Of a DNA stretch of 64,000 nt, positions 7,643 through 16,225 are shown in pieces. The position numbers and the translations under genes are program-made. This DNA is from Clostridiales bacterium (lineage in GTDB: Bacteria > Bacillota > Clostridia > Christensenellales > Aristaeellaceae): contig SVGU01000001.1 in assembly GCA_015056155.1 (NCBI GenBank), forward strand, positions 1-64,000, given 5' to 3'. Numbering within the stretch: the stretch's first letter is position 1; every line of letters starts with the position of its first letter. Under the pieces are notes generated by a model. It did not search any database, was not told the DNA's origin, and saw only the letters and a program-made list of their open reading frames with translations.

Positions 7643-9304
7643 ATGGCAGAACGCATGAGCATCGGCTGCCCCCAGTGCCAGGCGAACGTGGAATACATCG
7701 CGGGAGCGCATCAGGCCTGCTGCCCGGTGTGCGGGCGGATATTCGACCCGGAGGGCGAGAGCGAACGCCTCCGCGCGACCGTCACCAGCCGCAGCAGCGA
7801 CATCCGCATGACGGGCGGGATCGCCCCGGACGCGCTGGTGTGGAAGCATCCGCAGACGCTCTTCCCTCTCAGCGCGCGCATCATCGCCAAGGCCGGCATG
7901 ACCGCCGTCGTCGTGCAGGGCGATCAGCAGGTCTTCGCGGTCAACGGCCAGAGCGTGCTGCTGTCCGAGACGAGCCTGCGGGCGGACGCCTGCTCCTATG
8001 GCCCCGCAGGAGACAAGCTCGTGTACGCGGAGGTCTACTATGTCCGCAACAGCATCCCGCAGGCGGTGTTCGCCTGGGGCGGACGGGCTTCCCTTGTGGG
8101 CAGCTACAATGATATGCATGCCTTCGCGCTCAACGGCACCTGCCAGCTTGCGCCGATCGTGGATCACGCGGCGTTCCTGCGCTTTGTGAATTTCGACTGC
8201 GGCGTCCGCGCCTCTGCCTTTGCGCTGCGCCGGGACGAAAGCGGCGTGGAGACGGCGGGCGAATATGCAAGGAGCATCGTCCGGGCGATGCGCGCGGTCT
8301 ATGGCGAGGCGCTGCGCCGAGTGCGCGACCGCATGGGGCTGATGCCCTCGATGCTGGGGAACTGCGCGGAGGAGATCGCCTGCGAGGTGGAGCGCCTGGC
8401 CGGCAGAGAGCTGGCCGGATGGGGCCTGGCGGTGGAGCGGGTCGTCGCGGCGGATGTGAAGTATCTGGGGATCGATGTGCACGGCGATCCGCTGCGCCTG
8501 CGCGTGGAGGGTGCGCTGGACTGGTCGGCCGGGGAGATCCGCGTCCATCAGAAGGGCGCGCCGGAGATCTACGCGCAGCTGCGCCTGAGCGGCAGCCTGT
8601 ACATCGCCGTGACGGACGAGGACCGGCTGCGCCAGGCCACCGCCGCCGTGCGCTGGAGCATGGGCGATGCAGACGGGGCGCGCCGGGAGCTTGCGGCGCA
8701 CGCGGGGAGCCTGCTGGGCAGTATGTTCGCTTCCGTGTTCCAGAACCTGATCGAGGACCTGAATCCGCCGCTGGACATGCTGGGTACCTATGCCGGGTAT
8801 CTCCGGGCGCAGGCGGAGAAGCTGCTGAACGAGCCGTCGGAGCTGCTGAGCCGGCATGGCCTGTGCGCGCAGCAGCTGACGCTCCGGGTGGAGGTCGCCG
8901 GAAAGTCGCCGCTGTACGCCCTCCGGGAGCGGGAGGCGCTGGCGGTGAGCGAAGCCGGGCTGCGCGAACGGCTCGCGGCATACGCGCCGAAGGGCTGTTC
9001 CGGGGCAGCTGCCGGGCAGCAAGGCGCCGATATGACGCCGGAAATGGAGAATGCGGCGCTCCAGCGGATGCTGGCATACCTGATCGGCCGGAACGCCATG
9101 ATGCTGACGCAGACCACGGCGCAGGAGCTCCTCACCGCTGCGGACGTCAGCGCCGGCAGCGGACTCGCCCGCTGGCTGACGGCGCAGCTTCCGGGCGCGC
9201 CTGCTTCGCTGTTCTCCGGTGCGCAGGGGACGCGCCGCTGCATGTTCTGCCAGTATGATATTCCCGTCCATGCCGTCCTGTGCCCCCACTGCGGCCACTT
9301 CTAA
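7643..9304 (+). CDS. SPFH-domain protein with zinc ribbons at both ends
   Basis: A 553-residue soluble protein. An N-terminal zinc ribbon (CPQC...CCPVC, residues 9-33) precedes an SPFH/stomatin-like domain that begins near 'LVWKHPQTLFPLSARI' with the family's 'AVVVQGDQQVFAVNGQ' strand pair. A long helical middle follows, then a second ribbon (CMFC...CPHC) at the extreme C-terminus. This is the layout of the COG4260 / YdjI 'virion core-like' family, whose members act as membrane-associated scaffolds and are often stress- or phage-linked. There is no transmembrane segment. The ORF is open to 7508 but AAGGAGAG precedes the ATG at 7643. It is convergent with a TIR-LRR gene across a shared terminator, which suggests but does not prove joint function. 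Confidence 0.75.
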   Translation: MAERMSIGCPQCQANVEYIAGAHQACCPVCGRIFDPEGESERLRATVTSRSSDIRMTGGIAPDALVWKHPQTLFPLSARIIAKAGMTAVVVQGDQQVFAVNGQSVLLSETSLRADACSYGPAGDKLVYAEVYYVRNSIPQAVFAWGGRASLVGSYNDMHAFALNGTCQLAPIVDHAAFLRFVNFDCGVRASAFALRRDESGVETAGEYARSIVRAMRAVYGEALRRVRDRMGLMPSMLGNCAEEIACEVERLAGRELAGWGLAVERVVAADVKYLGIDVHGDPLRLRVEGALDWSAGEIRVHQKGAPEIYAQLRLSGSLYIAVTDEDRLRQATAAVRWSMGDADGARRELAAHAGSLLGSMFASVFQNLIEDLNPPLDMLGTYAGYLRAQAEKLLNEPSELLSRHGLCAQQLTLRVEVAGKSPLYALREREALAVSEAGLRERLAAYAPKGCSGAAAGQQGADMTPEMENAALQRMLAYLIGRNAMMLTQTTAQELLTAADVSAGSGLARWLTAQLPGAPASLFSGAQGTRRCMFCQYDIPVHAVLCPHCGHF

Positions 9305-9320
9305 AATAGGAAAACAGAAG

Positions 9321-9360
9321 GCAGCCCTGCCGACCCGGAACGTACCGGGGACAGGGCTGC
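9321..9360. terminator. Bidirectional terminator between convergent genes
   Basis: GCAGCCCTG pairs with CAGGGCTGC, with an inner CCCGG/CCGGG stem. A-rich sequence lies to the left and TGTTTCTTT to the right. Confidence 0.8.
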
Positions 9361-9394
9361 TGTTTCTTTGGGGAATGGGATGCGGAAGCCTTCC

Positions 9395-11398
9395 TCACTT
9401 GTACACCCGTCGGAGCTGCAGGCAGGTGCTGAAGGCGTCGGGGGCCGCGTTGGCGCGCACGGGCAGGCTGACCTCCCGCAGGGATACGCACATGGCGAAG
9501 GCTTCGCTGCCGATGGAATCGAGCGAGCGGGGCAGGTCCGCCTCGCGCAGGCCGCTGCAGCGGCGGAAGGCCCGGGCGGGGATCGCCCGCACGCCCTCCG
9601 GCAGCACCAGCCCCAGCAGGCCGAAGCAGCCCTCGAAGGCGCCTTCGCCCAGCGTCGTCAGCGACGGCGGCAGGTCGAGGATGCGCAGCCGGCTGCATTC
9701 CATGAAGGCCTGTGCGCCGATGGCCTCCAGCGAAGCGGGCAGGGTCAGCGCGGTCATCGCGGCGCAGGAGCGGAACGTGCCGGGCTGGATGCAGCGCACG
9801 CCTGCCGGGACGACTGCGCTGCGCAGGCTGAAGCACCGCAGGAACGCCTCCGCCCCAAGGCTGATCAGCCCGGCGGGCAGACGGACGCTGTGCAGGGCCG
9901 CGCAGTCCGCAAAGGCGCGGCTGCCGATCACGGTCACGCGGTCGGGGAGGACGATCTCCCGCAGGCTGCTGCAGCCGGAAAACGCGCATGCGCCGATGGA
10001 GACGAGGGTGTCGGGCAGGGTGATGCGCGTCAGCGCCGTGCAGGCGGCGAAGGCGTTGTCCCCCAGCGCCGTCACGCCCCGGGGGATATCCAGCGCCGTC
10101 ACCGACGGGTCGCAGCAGCCTTCCCTGAGGATCACGCCGCTTTCGCCGGATTCGGCGGTGAGCTGCTGCGCGGCAAGGCCCTGGCGCAGCTGCCGCAGGG
10201 CCATGGAGGCGGCGAGGCAGCCCTCGTACAGGCGGCGCTCGTCGGCGGAGGCGAAGTGCAGGGCGCGCGTCCATGCCAGCGTGGTCTCGAAGGGCTCCGT
10301 GCAGGCGGCGAGCTGCGCCTCGTCGCGCAGGTGCATTTCGGCCAGCAGCTGCCCCATGTAGCCGGCGGCGCGGTTAGGCTGCTTTTCCCGCAGGAGCGCC
10401 GCGGCGCGGGCTGCCCCGTCCCAGCTGCCCTCCTCCAGCGCGAGCTGGATGCGCAGGCGGATCAGATCCGTCTCCGAGGCCGTGCGCGGGATGTGCAGCT
10501 CCAGCGTAGAGCGCAGGTTGTCCAGCGCGTTCAGGCCGCGCATGTGCACGCCCTCCAGCTGGCGGCTGACGAAGGCCGGGGGCAGGCTGGAGGCGGGCGG
10601 GTCGTCGTAGAGCAGCGGCACCAGATGGCGCGAGGGATCCCGGTCCGCCTGCTCCAGATAGCGCGTCCATTCGCTGCGCACCCAGGGCGACAGGAGGTAA
10701 TCCTTCCGGGAGCAGATGACCAGCATGACGCGGGCGGTCTTCAGCGCGTGATAGATCTGCGCCTCGAAATTCGTGCCGGCGCTGCGCTGCAGGGTGCCGT
10801 GGGCGAAGAAGACGTGGTAGCCCATCTGCACCAGATGCGCGTAGATCTCCCGCGCGCGGTCGAAATCATCGGTGAATGCGCCGCTGACGCCGGGGACGGA
10901 CGCCTTGTAGCACAGGAAGATATCGTAGGGCTTCGTGGTCTCCTCGACCCGGCGCACGTCGGCCAGCACCTTGTCGAGGTAAACGGCTTCCTCCCGGTAC
11001 TGGGCGCGCACGTCCTCCGGCGCGTTCTCGCAGGCGAGGAGGAAGTCGCCGTCCTCGCTCACGGGTCTGCGCTGCACAAAGCGGCACACCGGAAGCCGCC
11101 TGCGCCCGGGCTCAGCCGTTTCGATGTACTGCACGCCGTAGCGGCACAGCACCAGCCCCCAGAGGGCCTCGTGATCCCCGGGATGCTGGCGCAGCACCTG
11201 CTGGTAGCTCTGCGCCGCGTCATCGAAGTCGCAGGCCATGCGCTGCTGTACGGCGCGGGTCAGGTCGGCGGAGGCGCTCTGGGAGGGCGGACGGGTGTTC
11301 AGCGTGCCGCAGGCGGCGCACTCCAGCGTGTTCATGCCCTCGGGAAAGAATAATTCGTGCACGCAGCACCGGCACAGGATCCTGTTTGCGGACATCAT
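9395..11398 (-). CDS. Zinc ribbon-TIR-leucine-rich-repeat protein
   Basis: A 667-residue protein of three parts. Residues 8-32 hold paired CxxC motifs of a zinc ribbon. Residues about 155-290 are a TIR domain opening 'KPYDIFLCYKAS' and including 'SPWVRSEWTRYLE', the region that carries the catalytic glutamate in NAD-cleaving TIRs. After a helical linker, residues about 430-660 are roughly ten BspA-type leucine-rich repeats ('F..C..L..I.LP.SL..IG..AF'). There is no signal peptide, so it should be cytoplasmic. The ORF track start at 12127 is wrong: the first 240 residues are antisense junk, and AAAGGAG precedes ATG 11398. TIR-LRR proteins sense or signal in immunity. Whether this TIR is an NADase or a scaffold cannot be told here. 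Confidence 0.8.
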   Translation of the reverse strand: MMSANRILCRCCVHELFFPEGMNTLECAACGTLNTRPPSQSASADLTRAVQQRMACDFDDAAQSYQQVLRQHPGDHEALWGLVLCRYGVQYIETAEPGRRRLPVCRFVQRRPVSEDGDFLLACENAPEDVRAQYREEAVYLDKVLADVRRVEETTKPYDIFLCYKASVPGVSGAFTDDFDRAREIYAHLVQMGYHVFFAHGTLQRSAGTNFEAQIYHALKTARVMLVICSRKDYLLSPWVRSEWTRYLEQADRDPSRHLVPLLYDDPPASSLPPAFVSRQLEGVHMRGLNALDNLRSTLELHIPRTASETDLIRLRIQLALEEGSWDGAARAAALLREKQPNRAAGYMGQLLAEMHLRDEAQLAACTEPFETTLAWTRALHFASADERRLYEGCLAASMALRQLRQGLAAQQLTAESGESGVILREGCCDPSVTALDIPRGVTALGDNAFAACTALTRITLPDTLVSIGACAFSGCSSLREIVLPDRVTVIGSRAFADCAALHSVRLPAGLISLGAEAFLRCFSLRSAVVPAGVRCIQPGTFRSCAAMTALTLPASLEAIGAQAFMECSRLRILDLPPSLTTLGEGAFEGCFGLLGLVLPEGVRAIPARAFRRCSGLREADLPRSLDSIGSEAFAMCVSLREVSLPVRANAAPDAFSTCLQLRRVYK

Positions 11399-11514
11399 GG
11401 TACGCTCCTTTTGTATAGCTGGAAGGGCAGCGGGTCTCATCCGGTTCAACGCAGCGGGACCGGACGCTTCGCGCGCCGCGGAAAAATCGGCCGGATCGTT
11501 TTTTTCTGGTACAT

Positions 11515-11544
11515 ATTGTAACACAAAGCGCGCGGCTTGTCGAT
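11515..11544 (-). promoter_or_regulatory. Promoter of TIR-LRR gene
   Basis: On the minus strand TCGACA, 17 bp, TACAAT. Confidence 0.6.
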
Positions 11545-11558
11545 ACGGTCGGCGCGGC

Positions 11559-11587
11559 TTGACGGGCGGCGGAGCGGAAGGTATAAT
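11559..11587 (+). promoter_or_regulatory. Promoter of fucU-rfbC
   Basis: TTGACG, 17 bp, TATAAT; the same form recurs at 12697 and 32911. It lies back to back with the TIR-LRR promoter. Confidence 0.8.
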
Positions 11588-11632
11588 GGAGGCAGACATT
11601 GCCGCGGGAAGGGCAAAAAGGAGGACGAATAC

Positions 11633-12058
11633 ATGCTGAAGGGAATATCGCCCCTGATCTCTCCGGAGCTGCTGAAGATCCTGAGCGAGATGGGCCATGG
11701 AGACGAGATCGTGCTGGCGGATGCGCATTTTCCGGCGCACAGCGTGGGCCAGCGGGTCGTGCGCGCGGACGGCATCGGCGCGGTGCCGCTGCTGGAGGGG
11801 ATCCTGAAGCTGATCCCGCTGGATCAGTACGACCGGAGCAACTTCGTGCTCATGGAGGTCGTCCCGGGGGACGATGTGCAGCCGGTCATCTGGGAGGCGT
11901 ATGAACAGGTGCTGAAGGCCAGCGAGCCGGAGGCGGCGCCGGACTGGCTGGAGCGCTTTGCCTACTATGAGCGGGCGAAGAAGGCCTATTGCGTGGTCGC
12001 CACGGGCGAAACGGCGCAGTACGCCAACATCATTCTGAAAAAGGGCGTTGTCCGCTGA
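11633..12058 (+). CDS. fucU: L-fucose mutarotase (FucU/RbsD family)
   Basis: A 141-residue member of the RbsD/FucU fold, beginning 'LKGISPLISPELL' and containing 'MGHGDEIVLADAHFPA', which carries the catalytic histidine. FucU interconverts alpha- and beta-L-fucose and works next to fucose kinases. A bifunctional fucokinase/GDP-fucose pyrophosphorylase is present 18 kb downstream in the same locus, which supports fucose rather than ribose as substrate. The start follows AAAGGAGG. The gene is co-transcribed with rfbC 22 bp downstream. Confidence 0.85.
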   Translation: MLKGISPLISPELLKILSEMGHGDEIVLADAHFPAHSVGQRVVRADGIGAVPLLEGILKLIPLDQYDRSNFVLMEVVPGDDVQPVIWEAYEQVLKASEPEAAPDWLERFAYYERAKKAYCVVATGETAQYANIILKKGVVR

Positions 12059-12080
12059 CGGCCGGCGCGGGAGGAAAGCT

Positions 12081-12653
12081 TTGGGCAAGTTCAGGTTTAT
12101 CGAGACGGAGATGGAGGGGCTGTACATCGTCGAGCCGACGGTGTTCGGGGACGAGCGCGGCTACTTCATGGAGACGTTCAATGACGAATTCGCGCCCTAT
12201 GTGACGCATATCGACGGGACGCCCTGCCAGTATGTGCAGGACAACGAGAGCAGCTCCCGTCGCGGCGTGCTGCGCGGGATGCACCTGCAGCTGACGCAGC
12301 CGCAGGGCAAGCTGGTGCGCGTCATCGAGGGCGAGGTGTACGACGTGGCGGCGGACGTTCGTCCGGGCAGCCCCACCTACGGACGGCACCTGGGGGTGTA
12401 CCTCTCGGCGGAGAACCGGCGGCAGCTGCTGGTGCCGGAGGGGTTCCTGCACGGCTTCCTCGTCGTGTCCCCGACGGCGCGGTTCGTATACAAGTGCACG
12501 CGCCTGTATGCCCCGCAGGATGAGTTCGGCGTGCAGTGGAACGACCCGGACCTGGCCATCGGCTGGCCGCTGCCGGAGGAGGAGATCATCCTCGCTCCCA
12601 AGGACCGGGTCAGCCACAGCCTGCGGGAATTGATGGAAAAACAGGGGAAATGA
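12081..12653 (+). CDS. rfbC: dTDP-4-dehydrorhamnose 3,5-epimerase
   Basis: A 190-residue cupin-fold epimerase with the family blocks 'GVLRGMHLQ' (catalytic histidine), 'DVAADVRPGSPTYG' and 'VPEGFLHGFLV'. It makes dTDP-4-dehydro-L-rhamnose from dTDP-4-keto-6-deoxyglucose. The start is a TTG at 12081 placed 6 nt after GGGAGG; the ORF is open to an ATG at 12048, but that would overlap fucU and lacks a ribosome binding site. The partner genes rfbA and rfbB lie 12 kb downstream, and no rfbD reductase is seen in the window. Confidence 0.92.
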   Translation: MGKFRFIETEMEGLYIVEPTVFGDERGYFMETFNDEFAPYVTHIDGTPCQYVQDNESSSRRGVLRGMHLQLTQPQGKLVRVIEGEVYDVAADVRPGSPTYGRHLGVYLSAENRRQLLVPEGFLHGFLVVSPTARFVYKCTRLYAPQDEFGVQWNDPDLAIGWPLPEEEIILAPKDRVSHSLRELMEKQGK

Positions 12654-12696
12654 AGGTGTTTTTTGCCTGCAGATTCCGTTTTCTTGCAATTCGTTA

Positions 12697-12725
12697 TTGA
12701 CGTGCGCAATCAATTGGAGTATAAT
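12697..12725 (+). promoter_or_regulatory. Main promoter of polysaccharide operon
   Basis: TTGACG, 17 bp, TATAAT, 64 bp before the LCP gene. It is a near-consensus and the strongest-looking promoter of the locus. Confidence 0.85.
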
Positions 12726-12789
12726 GATTCTGATTTATTGTGCAGAAATGCGCGATTGATCAAAGCGTGCTGACAGCGAGGGAGTGAAG

Positions 12790-13824
12790 ATGGCTCATAA
12801 GCACAGGACACATCGGAATCATGGGCGGCATGGCGAAAATGCATCGCGCGACAAGCTTCTGATCAAGGCTGTCGCGGGAACGATTGCCATCATTGCTGCA
12901 CTGATCGCCATTTTCGTCATCGGCGACCGTCTGGAGCCGGAGACGAAGGAGAGCAGGGGCAGCATTGAGGGCTTCTTTGAGCCGACGCTGACCATGGAGC
13001 ACGATGGCAGGACGTATGCGCATCAGGAGCTGGACTACACGACCCTGCTGTTCATCGGCGTGGATAAGCCGGCGTTGACGGGCGCGACGCTGCGCCAGAG
13101 CGGTCAGGCGGACTTTCTGCTGCTTATGACGATCGACCGGGAGGACCGGGAGATCGACATGCTGCAGATCGACCGTGACACGATCGCGAAGGTGCAGGTG
13201 TACGGCGCTTTCGGCAACCCTGCGGGTACGCGCGAAACGCAGATATGCTTGTCCTATGCCTTCGGCACGAATCCGGAAAAGGCGTGCCAGAACACGGTCG
13301 CGGCGGTGGAGACCCTTCTTGGCGGCGTGCCCGTCGACCATTACATCGCGCTGGACATGGACGGAATGTCCGTGCTCAACGATGCACTGGGCGGCGTGAC
13401 AGTGACGCTGGAGGAGGATTTTACCGATCTCGATCCTGCGATGGCGGCCGGAGAGACCATCAGACTGCAGGGACAGCAGGCGGAGTTCTACCTCCGCAGC
13501 CGCTCCGAGGTGGGCGATGGTACCAATGCCAGCCGAATGGACCGTCAGGCGACGTTCATGGAGGCTGCGGCAGAGCTGCTGAGCAAACGCATGGCAGCGG
13601 ATGCCGGCTTTGTGGGTGAGCTGCTCAGTGCGCTCGATGAGCATCTGGTGATCAGCTGCGAACAGATGTGGCTGGTCAATCAGGCTTACGACGCGCATAA
13701 ATACCCACGAACGGGGCTGAAGAAGCTCGACGGCGTGCACACCGTCGGCAGTGACGGCTTCGTGGAATTCCATGCGGACACAGAAGCGCTGATGGACTAC
13801 ATCATCAACACCTTCTGTGAATAA
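12790..13824 (+). CDS. LytR-CpsA-Psr (LCP) family glycopolymer ligase
   Basis: A 344-residue membrane-anchored protein. A basic histidine-rich N-terminus is followed by one transmembrane helix (about 26-47) and then an extracellular LCP domain. 'LLFIGVDK', 'MLQIDRDTIAKV' and 'NASRMDRQATFM' supply the aspartate/arginine residues that bind the polyprenyl-pyrophosphate substrate. LCP proteins move undecaprenyl-linked glycopolymers onto peptidoglycan, so this is the likely anchoring enzyme for the polymer made by the downstream genes. It is the first gene after the strong promoter, with a GGAG site 5 nt before ATG 12790. Confidence 0.85.
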   Translation: MAHKHRTHRNHGRHGENASRDKLLIKAVAGTIAIIAALIAIFVIGDRLEPETKESRGSIEGFFEPTLTMEHDGRTYAHQELDYTTLLFIGVDKPALTGATLRQSGQADFLLLMTIDREDREIDMLQIDRDTIAKVQVYGAFGNPAGTRETQICLSYAFGTNPEKACQNTVAAVETLLGGVPVDHYIALDMDGMSVLNDALGGVTVTLEEDFTDLDPAMAAGETIRLQGQQAEFYLRSRSEVGDGTNASRMDRQATFMEAAAELLSKRMAADAGFVGELLSALDEHLVISCEQMWLVNQAYDAHKYPRTGLKKLDGVHTVGSDGFVEFHADTEALMDYIINTFCE

Positions 13825-13872
13825 CCTCATCAATCAAAGGTTTCTTTGATGAAAAACAAGGAGGAGATTACA

Positions 13873-14421
13873 ATGAAGAAGTTTCTGGCTCTGGTGACCC
13901 TCGTGTGCATGGTGCTGACCGCGACCGCGGCCTTCGCCTTCCCCAGCAAGACTGCCCAGGACATGACCACCGTCGTGACCGGCACCCCCACCAATGGCGT
14001 TGTCGCTGATCCCGGCTTCGCGATCTTCGTGACCGACCCCACCGTTGAGATCGAAGAGGAAGTCATGGCCATCTACAAGTTCGTTGCCAATGACGTCATT
14101 GCCAACTACTTCGACGAGGAGACCCAGACCAAGCTGGCCGAGGTCGCCGCTGATCCCGCTGCTCTGATCGGCTACGAGGCTGTGCCCGTTGCCTGCTGCA
14201 ACTACAAGGCCGAGTACGGCGATGTGGACGCTGACTTCACCTTCGCCACCGTTTTCCCCGAGGGCACCGAGCTGGTCGTGATGATCAAGACCGACGTGTG
14301 GTCCGTGCAGAAGGCTGTTGTCGAGAACGGCATCGTGAAGATCCTGTTCACCGGCGAAGAGCTGACCGTGATGGAGAACTCTCCCAAGCTGATGCTGGTG
14401 CTGAGCGAGGCCATCGCCTGA
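13873..14421 (+). CDS. Secreted protein of unknown function
   Basis: A 182-residue protein with a clear signal peptide (basic MKK, hydrophobic core to about residue 20, AFA-type cleavage before 'FPSK'). The mature part is acidic and mainly beta/alpha without cysteine-bonded repeats, anchors or a recognised domain. Codon choice is unlike its neighbours: alternation of GTT/GTC, GCT/GCC, CCC and TTC with few rare codons suggests very high expression. A strong GGAGGAG site precedes it. It sits between the LCP ligase and Wzz genes and is followed by a hairpin, so it may be over-produced relative to the rest of the operon. An accessory role in polymer export or attachment is only a guess. Confidence 0.75.
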   Translation: MKKFLALVTLVCMVLTATAAFAFPSKTAQDMTTVVTGTPTNGVVADPGFAIFVTDPTVEIEEEVMAIYKFVANDVIANYFDEETQTKLAEVAADPAALIGYEAVPVACCNYKAEYGDVDADFTFATVFPEGTELVVMIKTDVWSVQKAVVENGIVKILFTGEELTVMENSPKLMLVLSEAIA

Positions 14422-14449
14422 TAGGTCTGACAACTGTATTTAGCGGTCT

Positions 14450-14476
14450 GGCGCAGCAGCTGTGTGCTGCTGCGCC
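14450..14476 (+). terminator. Hairpin after secreted-protein gene
   Basis: GGCGCAGCAG pairs with CTGCTGCGCC around a 7-nt loop. There is no T run, so it may act as a 3' stabilising stem or a partial terminator. Confidence 0.45.
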
Positions 14477-14529
14477 GACTGTGTGATTATGCGATTGTCG
14501 CACCGGATGGACTGAGAGAACAAAATGGT

Positions 14530-14578
14530 GGTAAGCGGCGATGAACGTGCGGGATCCGTTCGCTCATCATCGCTTACC
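14530..14578 (+). promoter_or_regulatory. Leader hairpin upstream of wzz
   Basis: GGTAAGCG (14530) pairs with CGCTTACC (14571), then a 3x3 internal loop and a further ATGA/TCAT pairing. It lies 40 bp before the Wzz start codon. Confidence 0.4.
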
Positions 14579-14617
14579 AAAGATGAAAGAAACAGAAGTA
14601 AAGGCAGGAGTAGACGC

Positions 14618-15475
14618 ATGGCACAGGATTATCAGCGACAGTACCGGGCGCCGCAGCACTCGGCGCTGGAACAGAATCAACTGGTAGAAAAGCTCTCTGC
14701 GGTGCTGCAGGAAACGCATGCCCGGAATGAATCGGAAGACATGCTGCAGGAAGAGAACGTCAGCATTGATTTGGCGGCCCTGTTCTTCAAGATCCTCAGC
14801 AAGATCCATTATGTGATCATTGCGGCGGTGCTGTGCACGATCCTCGCCGGCGTGTATGCGGAGTACGGCGTCGTGCCGGTCTACCGTGCGACTTCCAAGC
14901 TGTATATCGTCAATTCCAGCGGCGTGCAGGTGAGCGTGTCTGACCTGCAGATCGCGTCCACGCTGACCAGGGATTACCTGGAGGTGTTCAACAACTGGGT
15001 CGTGCACGAGAAGGTCATCGAGAAGCTGGACCTGAAGGATGAGTACAGCTATTCCAAGCTGCAGTCCATGATCTCGGTGAAGAACCCGGAAGGCACGCGC
15101 CTGCTGTACATTTCCGCCACGCACCCCGACCCGCAGATGGCCATGAAGCTGGCCAATGCCTATGCCGAGGCGGCGCAGGAGTTCATCTACAACGTCATGG
15201 AGCGCGAGGAGCCCAACGAGTTCGCCCCTGCGCTGCTGCCCACGACGCCCGAAGGCATGGGCCGGACGCGCTACATGCTGCTGGGCTTCATCGGCGGCGC
15301 GGCGCTGGTGGTCGTTGTGATCATGATGATGTTCCTGCTGGACGACCGTCCCCATACGCCCGACGACATCACGCAGATGGCGGGCATCCCCACGCTGGCT
15401 GTCGTGCCGCGCGCACAGAATATGCCCAAGCGTCATAAGCGCGTGATCAAGCATAAGGAGGGCAGGAAGGGATGA
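14618..15475 (+). CDS. Wzz/CpsC-type chain-length determinant
   Basis: A 285-residue polysaccharide co-polymerase with two transmembrane helices, near residues 62-84 and 222-246, enclosing an extracytoplasmic domain ('VYRATSKLYIVN' strand, 'NPEGTRLLYISATHPDP'). A basic C-terminal tail would contact the BY-kinase. The family sets polymer length and activates the kinase encoded next, with which it overlaps by 4 nt. The ORF is open to 14525, but the GGAG before ATG 14618 and the usual short cytoplasmic N-terminus favour the later start. Confidence 0.88.
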   Translation: MAQDYQRQYRAPQHSALEQNQLVEKLSAVLQETHARNESEDMLQEENVSIDLAALFFKILSKIHYVIIAAVLCTILAGVYAEYGVVPVYRATSKLYIVNSSGVQVSVSDLQIASTLTRDYLEVFNNWVVHEKVIEKLDLKDEYSYSKLQSMISVKNPEGTRLLYISATHPDPQMAMKLANAYAEAAQEFIYNVMEREEPNEFAPALLPTTPEGMGRTRYMLLGFIGGAALVVVVIMMMFLLDDRPHTPDDITQMAGIPTLAVVPRAQNMPKRHKRVIKHKEGRKG

Positions 15476-16197
15476 ACAAGCTCGAATTTACCAGATTCCC
15501 CCAGCTGGAGTTCGCCTGTAACGAGGCGATGAATACGCTGGCGACCAACCTGTTCTACTGCGGCGACAACGTCAAGACCGTCATGGTGACGAGCCGCTAC
15601 GCCGATGAGGGCAAGTCCTTCATGACCCTGAACATGATGCGCACGCTGGCCGGTCTGGGCAAGAACGTCGTGCTGGTGGACATGGACCTGCGGCGCTCCC
15701 GCATCGTCTCCCACTACGGCATCAAGTTCCAGGAGGGTCAGGGCAAGGGCCTGGCGCACTATCTGGCCGGCATCAGCGAGATGGACGAGGTCGTGTACCA
15801 AACGAACATCCCCAACGGCTACATGGTGCCCATCGGCCGCGAGGTCGAAAGCTCCCTGCAGCTGCTGTCCTCCACCCGCATGAAGCCGATGATGGACGTG
15901 CTGGCGCAGGAGTTCGACATCGTCCTGATCGACACGCCGCCGGTCGGCGTCATCGTTGACGGCCTGGAGATCGCCAAGTACTGCAACGGCGCGATTGTCG
16001 TCGTCTCTGCCAACCGCGGCCGCAAGAAGGACATCACCGAGGTCGTGCGGCAGATCAAGAGCACCGGCTGTCCCGTGCTGGGCGCTGTGCTGAACAATGT
16101 TGAGTTCGACTCTTTCACCAACAGAACATATTACTACAAGTCAGAGCGTTACTCTTCATATTATTATGGCGGTGCATACGGAGACAAGAAGAAGTAA
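15472..16197 (+). CDS. BY-type tyrosine kinase (CpsD/CapB family)
   Basis: A 241-residue P-loop kinase with Walker A 'ADEGKS', Walker A' 'VLVDMDLRRSR', Walker B 'IVLIDTPP' and a C-terminal tyrosine cluster ('YYYKSERYSSYYYGG') that is autophosphorylated. It acts with the preceding Wzz to control polymerisation and export on the inner face of the membrane. The start overlaps the wzz stop (ATGA). No cognate PHP or low-molecular-weight phosphatase gene is seen in the window. Confidence 0.92.
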   Translation: MNKLEFTRFPQLEFACNEAMNTLATNLFYCGDNVKTVMVTSRYADEGKSFMTLNMMRTLAGLGKNVVLVDMDLRRSRIVSHYGIKFQEGQGKGLAHYLAGISEMDEVVYQTNIPNGYMVPIGREVESSLQLLSSTRMKPMMDVLAQEFDIVLIDTPPVGVIVDGLEIAKYCNGAIVVVSANRGRKKDITEVVRQIKSTGCPVLGAVLNNVEFDSFTNRTYYYKSERYSSYYYGGAYGDKKK

Positions 16198-16225
16198 TTC
16201 TTGCCAACGGTGCGCAGCGCTCTTG

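Noticed and set aside
11398-12127. N-terminal 243 residues of the 910-residue ORF in front of the TIR-LRR protein
   Set aside because: It is antisense to fucU and rfbC, and an AAAGGAG site precedes ATG 11398, where the zinc ribbon begins.
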